DNA from: Aurantiacibacter aquimixticola
GTDB taxonomy: Bacteria > Pseudomonadota > Alphaproteobacteria > Sphingomonadales > Sphingomonadaceae
Length of the DNA: 64,000 bases
Reading direction: 5' to 3'
Assembly (NCBI RefSeq): GCF_003605475.1
Contig: NZ_RAHX01000001.1
Span: 2,418,001-2,482,000 of the forward strand
The first letter of the stretch is position 1. Each line of letters begins with the position of its first letter. Positions 61,221 through 64,000 of the stretch are shown here, piece by piece. Made by a program: the position numbers and the translations under genes. The notes beneath the pieces are model-generated. The model saw nothing but the letters and a program-made list of their open reading frames with translations, made no database searches and was not told where the DNA came from.

Positions 61221-61976
61221 CTAGCCCTCGACGTCGATATGCATCGAATAGGCGAAGCGGTCGCCCGGATGGAAGCTCACCGAAATCTCGAATATGGTGC
61301 CCGTGGGATCGTAATAGCACCGCAGAATGCGCAGGACCGGATCGCCTTCGTCCAGGTTGAGATCACGAGCGATATCGGCATCGGCGGCAATCGCCTGGAT
61401 ATCCTGCGTAACCTTGCCGACGCGTACGCCGGAGCTCCGTTCGATCTGACTGAACAGCGTCCCTGCCGAAAGATCGAGCGTTTCCACGGCATCGTCGAGC
61501 CGCTCGTGAAAATAAGCTTCGGTCACCGCGATCGCGCGTCGCCTGTCCGGATGGCGACGCACGCCGCGAAAGCACGTCCAGTCGCCCGCCAGGTCCTCGC
61601 CCGTTTGCTCGGCGACTTCGGTCGGCAGTGGGCCACGGCCCTTGCTTTCGTAAGCGACCTTGGAGTCGCGCGCATATTGCAGGATTTCGCCGACATTGCT
61701 GAGCGGCTGGTGCAGCGCGCCGCCGCGCGCGGCCGCTGGTTGCACAACCGTTCCGCTGCCGCGCTTGCGGGCGATGAGCCCCTCCGCCTGCAATCGCTTC
61801 AGCGCCTCCCGAATGGTAAAACGGCTGACATCGTATTGCTGGCACAGCGTCGTTTCCGTGGGGAATGTCGTACCGTTGGAAAACCGCCCGGCCATGATCG
61901 CTTCACGCAACTCCCCCGCCACCTGCAGGTAGCGAGGAATGCGGGCTTTCGGGGATTTGGCAGCGGTGTCAGCCAA
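61221..61976 (-). CDS. GntR-family regulator with UTRA domain (HutC subfamily)
   Basis: A 251-residue regulator with an N-terminal wHTH (PRYLQVAGELREAIMAG, TETTLCQQYDVSRFTIREAL, GLIARKRGSGTVV) and a C-terminal UTRA ligand domain with VTEAYFHERL and the end-strand motif ILRCYYDPTGTIFEISVSFHPGDRF. The start is a TTG with GGAG 8 nt upstream. It is the only HutC-type regulator in the window, and the GT-N4-AC palindromes fit HutC consensus spacing, so it is the best candidate repressor of the eight operators. None of them lies at its own promoter. Confidence 0.92.
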   Translation of the reverse strand: MADTAAKSPKARIPRYLQVAGELREAIMAGRFSNGTTFPTETTLCQQYDVSRFTIREALKRLQAEGLIARKRGSGTVVQPAAARGGALHQPLSNVGEILQYARDSKVAYESKGRGPLPTEVAEQTGEDLAGDWTCFRGVRRHPDRRRAIAVTEAYFHERLDDAVETLDLSAGTLFSQIERSSGVRVGKVTQDIQAIAADADIARDLNLDEGDPVLRILRCYYDPTGTIFEISVSFHPGDRFAYSMHIDVEG

Positions 61977-62008
61977 GCGAGTTTCTCCGGCAGGAAAGCT
62001 ATCGCACT

Positions 62009-63229
62009 ATGAGCAAACCTCTCCTTTCGCAACTGGCCGAAAGACTGGCCCGTCCGGTTGGGGAAAGTGATCGGCAACGCGCACGGCTGCACCTGCTCGA
62101 CTGGCTCGCCTGTGTGGCCGGCGGGCGCGACATGGAGGCAGGACATCTCGCAAGTGCGCTTTCGGGCAGCGGTTGGGGGCGCTCGACCTATGTCGGCAAC
62201 GCCCTGGAAATGGACGACGTTCATCGCACCGCTCTTCTCCATCCAGGTCCGGTAATCTGGCCCGTGGCGATGAGTATGGGCAGCGCGCCGCTGTCGGCGC
62301 GGCTGGACGCTGCCATCCGGGGATATGAAGCGATGATCGCCGTAGGGGCAGCGCTCGATGCCCATCACTACGCGCATTGGCATCCGACCACGACGGCGGG
62401 CATGATCGGTGCGGCGGCGGCATTCGGATCGCTGATCGGCTTCGCGCCGGTCGAATATGCGAACGCCATGGGCAATGCGGCCAGCGTTTCGGGCGGGCTG
62501 TGGCACATGCGGCACGATGACGTGCTGACCAAGCAATGGCACATATATCACGCTGTTCGTACGGGGCGCGACGCGGCGCTGCATGTGCACTACGGGGCGA
62601 CCGGTCCTCAGGGTATCCTCGAAGGCGCTCAGGGTCTGTTCGAAGCGATGACAGCGCATCCGACCCGCCTCAGAGAAGCGGGCGATGGCTGGCTGATCCA
62701 CGAGGTCAGCTTCAAGCCGTTTGCCGCCTGCCGCCACGCCCATCCCGCCATCGATGCGGCGATGCAGCTGCGCGAGCAGGGCGAACTGCGAGCGCCTTTC
62801 AAGATCGAAACCTACGCCGATGCGCTCACCTTCTGCGACCGGCCCGATCCACAGACCGAGCTCGAAGCGAAATTCTCGGTCCAGCATTCGGTCGCGGTGG
62901 TCGCCGCGGGGCGTGACGCCGCGCCTGCCGACTTCACGATGCAGGCCATCGCCGAGTTGGCAGATCTGCGTTCACAGGTCAGCGTATCCGAAGACCCCGC
63001 GATTACCGCGCGCTATCCCAAGCACTTTGGAGCGCGTGTCAACGGGCTGGAGCTAGTCGATACGCTCGGCGATCCCGAGCGGCCGGTGAGCGACGATCTT
63101 ATCGTCGCAAAGATGCAGACATTGGGCGCGTGGGGCGGCATCGCCGATGCGGACAGGGCTGCCGAAATGGCGCTGCGCGGTGACGATCCTGCCGCCATCG
63201 ACGCAATGCTCGAGGACTGGCTCGCATGA
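62009..63229 (+). CDS. MmgE/PrpD family protein 1
   Basis: A 406-residue member of the family of 2-methylcitrate dehydratase, cis-aconitate decarboxylase and iminodisuccinate epimerase. It shows LLDWLACVAGG, YVGNALEMDDVHRTALLHPGPVIWPVA, HHYAHWHPTTTAGMIGAAAAFG and VSFKPFAACRHAHPAID. It is shorter than typical PrpD (about 480). It is divergent from the GntR gene with only 32 bp between starts. It overlaps a second family member by 4 nt. Likely a hydratase, epimerase or decarboxylase on a polycarboxylate intermediate. Confidence 0.87.
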   Translation: MSKPLLSQLAERLARPVGESDRQRARLHLLDWLACVAGGRDMEAGHLASALSGSGWGRSTYVGNALEMDDVHRTALLHPGPVIWPVAMSMGSAPLSARLDAAIRGYEAMIAVGAALDAHHYAHWHPTTTAGMIGAAAAFGSLIGFAPVEYANAMGNAASVSGGLWHMRHDDVLTKQWHIYHAVRTGRDAALHVHYGATGPQGILEGAQGLFEAMTAHPTRLREAGDGWLIHEVSFKPFAACRHAHPAIDAAMQLREQGELRAPFKIETYADALTFCDRPDPQTELEAKFSVQHSVAVVAAGRDAAPADFTMQAIAELADLRSQVSVSEDPAITARYPKHFGARVNGLELVDTLGDPERPVSDDLIVAKMQTLGAWGGIADADRAAEMALRGDDPAAIDAMLEDWLA

Positions 63230-64000
63230 GCGCGACAGCTGACCTCCTTGCCTTCGCCGACGCGGACCACGCGCTGCCCGTAGCCGTGCGCGCGGATGCG
63301 GTTCGGCTGTTGGGTGATACTTTAGCAGTCGGAGCGGCTGGCGTCGGCGCTCCGGGCGAGGAGGCTATCCTGTCGGTCGCGCGCGGCTTCGGAGCCGGCG
63401 AAGAGGCCCTGCTCATCGGCACGGCGGAACGCTTGCCCGCGCCCTCTGCTGCCTTCGTCAACGGCTATCGCATTCATTGCCTCGAATGGGACGCGGTGCA
63501 CGAACCGGCTGTCGTTCACGCGATGAGCGCGGTCACCGCGGCGCTGGGGGCGGCGATCGACCGGCGTGGCGGATGCGACCCAAACGATGCTTTGACCGCG
63601 CTTGCCATCGGTGTCGATATTGCCGCCGGGCTTGGTCTTGCCGCCGATAGTCCGCTGACATTCTTTCGTCCCGCAACAGCGGGCGTGATTGGAGCGGCGC
63701 TTGCAGTGGCCAGGATCGACGGGGCACCGCTGCATGACACGCTCGGCATTGCGCTGTGTTCTGCTGCGGGGACGATGCAACCACATTTGGAGGGATTGGC
63801 GACTTTGCCGTTCCAGGTGGCCAATGCCGCTCGAGCCGCCATCACCGCTAGCGATCTTGCCAAGACGGGCCTGCCCGGCCCGAAGGACGCGCTGGAAGGT
63901 CCATTCGGCTATTTCACGTTGTTCGATCATGGCGATCTCAGCCGTTACACCGCGACGCTGGGCAAGCGATGGCTGATCTCCGAAGTCAGCGTAAAGCCTT
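63226..64000 (+). CDS. MmgE/PrpD family protein 2, 3' end outside window
   Basis: An open frame starting ATG at 63226 (ATGA overlap with the previous stop) runs without a stop to the right edge, giving 258 codons. Translation gives MSATADLLAFADADHALPVA..., FVNGYRIHCLEWDAVHEPAVVHA, a clear match to the family's conserved N-terminal region, and near the edge GKRWLISEVSVKP, where the KPF...CR motif begins. It is paralogous to the preceding protein, and the two may form a heteromer. The truncation is due to the window edge only. Confidence 0.85.
   Translation, partial: MSATADLLAFADADHALPVAVRADAVRLLGDTLAVGAAGVGAPGEEAILSVARGFGAGEEALLIGTAERLPAPSAAFVNGYRIHCLEWDAVHEPAVVHAMSAVTAALGAAIDRRGGCDPNDALTALAIGVDIAAGLGLAADSPLTFFRPATAGVIGAALAVARIDGAPLHDTLGIALCSAAGTMQPHLEGLATLPFQVANAARAAITASDLAKTGLPGPKDALEGPFGYFTLFDHGDLSRYTATLGKRWLISEVSVKP

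Noticed and set aside
1..64000. tRNA/rRNA genes, insertion sequences, prophage
   Set aside because: No cloverleaf-like gene, rRNA stretch, transposase, terminal inverted repeats or integrase were recognised by reading; a covariance or profile search was not possible.

Overview
The window looks like the chromosome of a marine, heterotrophic alphaproteobacterium of the order Sphingomonadales, probably Erythrobacteraceae-like. The reasons are high GC, many TonB-dependent outer-membrane receptors with sphingomonad-type plugs, an alginate locus, and dense operons whose genes overlap by 4 nt (ATGA/GTGA). No tRNA, rRNA, IS element, phage gene or CRISPR array was seen. The placement is inference; no marker gene is present.

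Region 1 (1-11079) is an alginate-utilisation locus: a TonB receptor cut by the left edge, a FadR-type GntR regulator, secreted PL6 and PL17 alginate lyases, an MFS transporter, an SDR that fits DEH reductase, and 2-keto-3-deoxygluconate kinase. Catalytic residues of both lyases are in register with characterised enzymes.

Region 2 (11080-22773) reads as nucleic-acid and nucleoside scavenging: S1/P1 nuclease, AMP nucleosidase, a lipoprotein 5'-nucleotidase, a large Oar-like TonB receptor, a 2-oxoglutarate oxygenase, a CNT nucleoside transporter, a YhhQ-type transporter and cytidine deaminase. The nuclease gene is preceded by an unusual array of GGTNAC repeats with a 21-23 bp period.

Region 3 (22812 to the right edge, about 41 kb) is the most interesting part. 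It is a catabolic island of about 39 genes in facing and diverging operons, tied together by eight near-identical copies of the palindrome ATTTGTCCGGACAAAT placed at operon starts. The spacing (GT-N4-AC) is that expected for a HutC-type GntR regulator, and exactly one such regulator (61221-61976) is encoded in the island. The island carries two TonB receptors, two MFS transporters, a YeiH-like permease, exported and cytosolic VOC proteins, two medium-chain reductases, two serine-less alpha/beta-hydrolase paralogues, a methyltransferase, an isochorismatase-type amidase, two PuuE-like deacetylase-family hydrolases, an aldehyde dehydrogenase, a nitrilase homologue with a substituted triad, a VAO-type flavoprotein, and two acid-processing modules: (a) LeuCD-like hydratase + HMG-CoA-lyase-like enzyme + CoA-transferase; (b) CitE-like lyase + MaoC hydratase + acyl-CoA dehydrogenase + two CoA-transferases, followed by tandem MmgE/PrpD proteins.

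My reading, as inference, is a regulon for an unidentified, probably nitrogen-containing (imide or amide) organic substrate. It would be imported through dedicated receptors, opened hydrolytically to a branched dicarboxylate, activated as a CoA ester and cleaved to central metabolites. The substrate cannot be deduced from sequence alone.
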